64,000 nt of DNA from assembly GCA_020796225.1 (NCBI GenBank), contig CM036755.1, forward strand, positions 12,861,494 to 12,925,493, read 5' to 3'. Positions 63,111-64,000 of the stretch are shown in pieces. Position numbers and translations under genes: made by a program. The notes under the pieces were generated by a model, which saw only the letters and a list, made by a program, of their open reading frames with translations, ran no database searches and was not told where the DNA came from. The stretch is from Arion vulgaris. Lineage: Eukaryota; Mollusca; Gastropoda; Stylommatophora; Arionidae. Every line of letters starts with the position of its first letter. The stretch's first letter is position 1.

Positions 63111-63645
63111 ATTTATCCTACCGTAAGTCAAGGCTAAAGAAGACTATAACAATAAAAATAATTCATAATTTATTTTCTTAGTTCATCTTTCAACGAATAC
63201 AACTTTTAACAGTGATTTGCAACATTAATGCCGACATACCGAAACAGTAAATCATTCCTTGTCCACGTTTCTGTAACTACGTTTCAGTCTGACCTAACAT
63301 TGTGACTAACATCAGTATTTGATCGTGACACACTCAACTTTTCAACAGATCTCAGTGTCCTTATCTCCAGTGTGCTCTTGCAAGTCTTAAGTGCAATCTG
63401 CGACCAACGAGGTACAGCTTTGGCACATCTAGGTACCGCTTTAGATAAATAGTACTGTTTATATTTGATAACTAACTCAAACCTTATCACCACGATATTT
63501 ATACACAGTGGAGCGGAGTGTTCTGTTGGAGATTGATTGAAAGGGGGAGGGGGGAGTTGTTTAATAATTGATTGTCCTAATGATAAACAAAATCTTGATT
63601 TGTATATTATTTCTTCAAGTACCTAAATTGTATCTAATTTTACAG
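63111..63645. other. No feature recognised
   Basis: Unique-looking sequence; a G-rich tract at 63540-63557 (GGGGGAGGGGGGAG). No coding support. Confidence 0.4.
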
Positions 63646-63649
63646 ATCC

Positions 63650-63912
63650 GCCTCTGACGTTAAAGTGCATGATTACAGAGCTTGACCGAATAGCTGTAGA
63701 TTTCAAATTAATATTTGGAAGGGTAGGCATTAATGGTAAAATCGAGGGTAGACGAGACAGAGGAAGACAGAGAGAGAAAATTGTGGATAGCCTGACTTCA
63801 TGGTATGGTAGAGCGTCACCATCTGAGTTGATATCAAACACCAAAGATAGAGATTTGTGGAGATCCATGATCACATACGCCAGCCGGCACGGCACCTGAT
63901 AATGATGATGAT
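63650..63912 (+). mobile_element. RTE-A C-terminus and 3' end
   Basis: Codons from 63669 read MITELDRIAVDFKLIFGRV, KIEGRRDRGRQREKIVDSLT, SWYGRASPSELISNTKDRDL and WRSMITYASRHGT then a stop, followed by GATAATGATGATGATGA. Strongly 5' truncated. Confidence 0.85.
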
Positions 63913-64000
63913 GAGGAATTAATGAGATCTGAAATACCCTCATTAAAAAGACCATCTTTATTTTTGGAACATCCCTCCCCATACCCATTTATTTTCCCTC

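Overview
This is animal nuclear DNA, most likely from an invertebrate. It holds degenerate LINEs of several clades, Tc1/mariner and hAT DNA transposons, tRNA-derived SINEs, a probable solo LTR, and spliced exons with GT/AG borders and pyrimidine tracts. I see no bacterial operons, rRNA genes, functional tRNA genes or CRISPR. I cannot name the species from sequence alone.

Host gene. The best candidate is one split gene on the minus strand, running from about 40183 down to about 12090 (28 kb). The supported exons are 40122-40183 (ATG), 26978-27197 (two hydrophobic segments), 25340-25501 (acidic), 20049-20156 (an 11-residue repeat x3), 14996-15094 and 12090-12194 (ends in a stop). All junction phases agree. 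It reads as a small membrane protein with a long acidic, Ser/Glu-rich tail, and I do not recognise it. Its introns are packed with mobile elements and tandem arrays.

Mobile elements, using local family names. RTE-A: 3' ends at 1, 35.4, 53.1 and 63.7 kb. LINE-B: GA-tailed, 13-bp target duplications, at 1.0-2.3 and 61.5 kb, with relatives elsewhere. LINE-C: best copy 20.3-22.3 kb. LINE-D: I/Jockey-like with RNase H. RTE-E: many copies. RTE-F: 41.2 kb. LINE-G: with a C-terminal C2H2 motif. There is a Tc1/mariner element with 106-bp terminal repeats (3081-5272), a hAT element with TSD CCTATGTG (16611-19262), two hAT-type MITEs, a probable 780-bp solo LTR, a roughly 3-kb palindromic element (29.0-32.1 kb), four SINE groups and an unclassified GC-rich element in two copies. 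Nesting is extensive and several insertions are dated relative to one another by target-site duplications.

Tandem repeats. About 45 arrays (units mostly 12-101 bp) cover roughly a quarter of the window by my own addition. The most interesting pattern is where they arise. Several units contain the terminus or an internal piece of a neighbouring mobile element, so the array was born at or inside an insertion: 44.3-46.4 kb at a LINE 5' junction, 53.7-54.3 kb at a LINE 3' end, 54.9-56.0 kb inside a SINE, 29.0 and 31.2 kb in only one arm of a palindrome, 47.5 and 61.0 kb in the same region of two RTE copies, and 20.05 kb inside a host exon. Most long reading frames in the window are artefacts of arrays whose unit length is a multiple of three.
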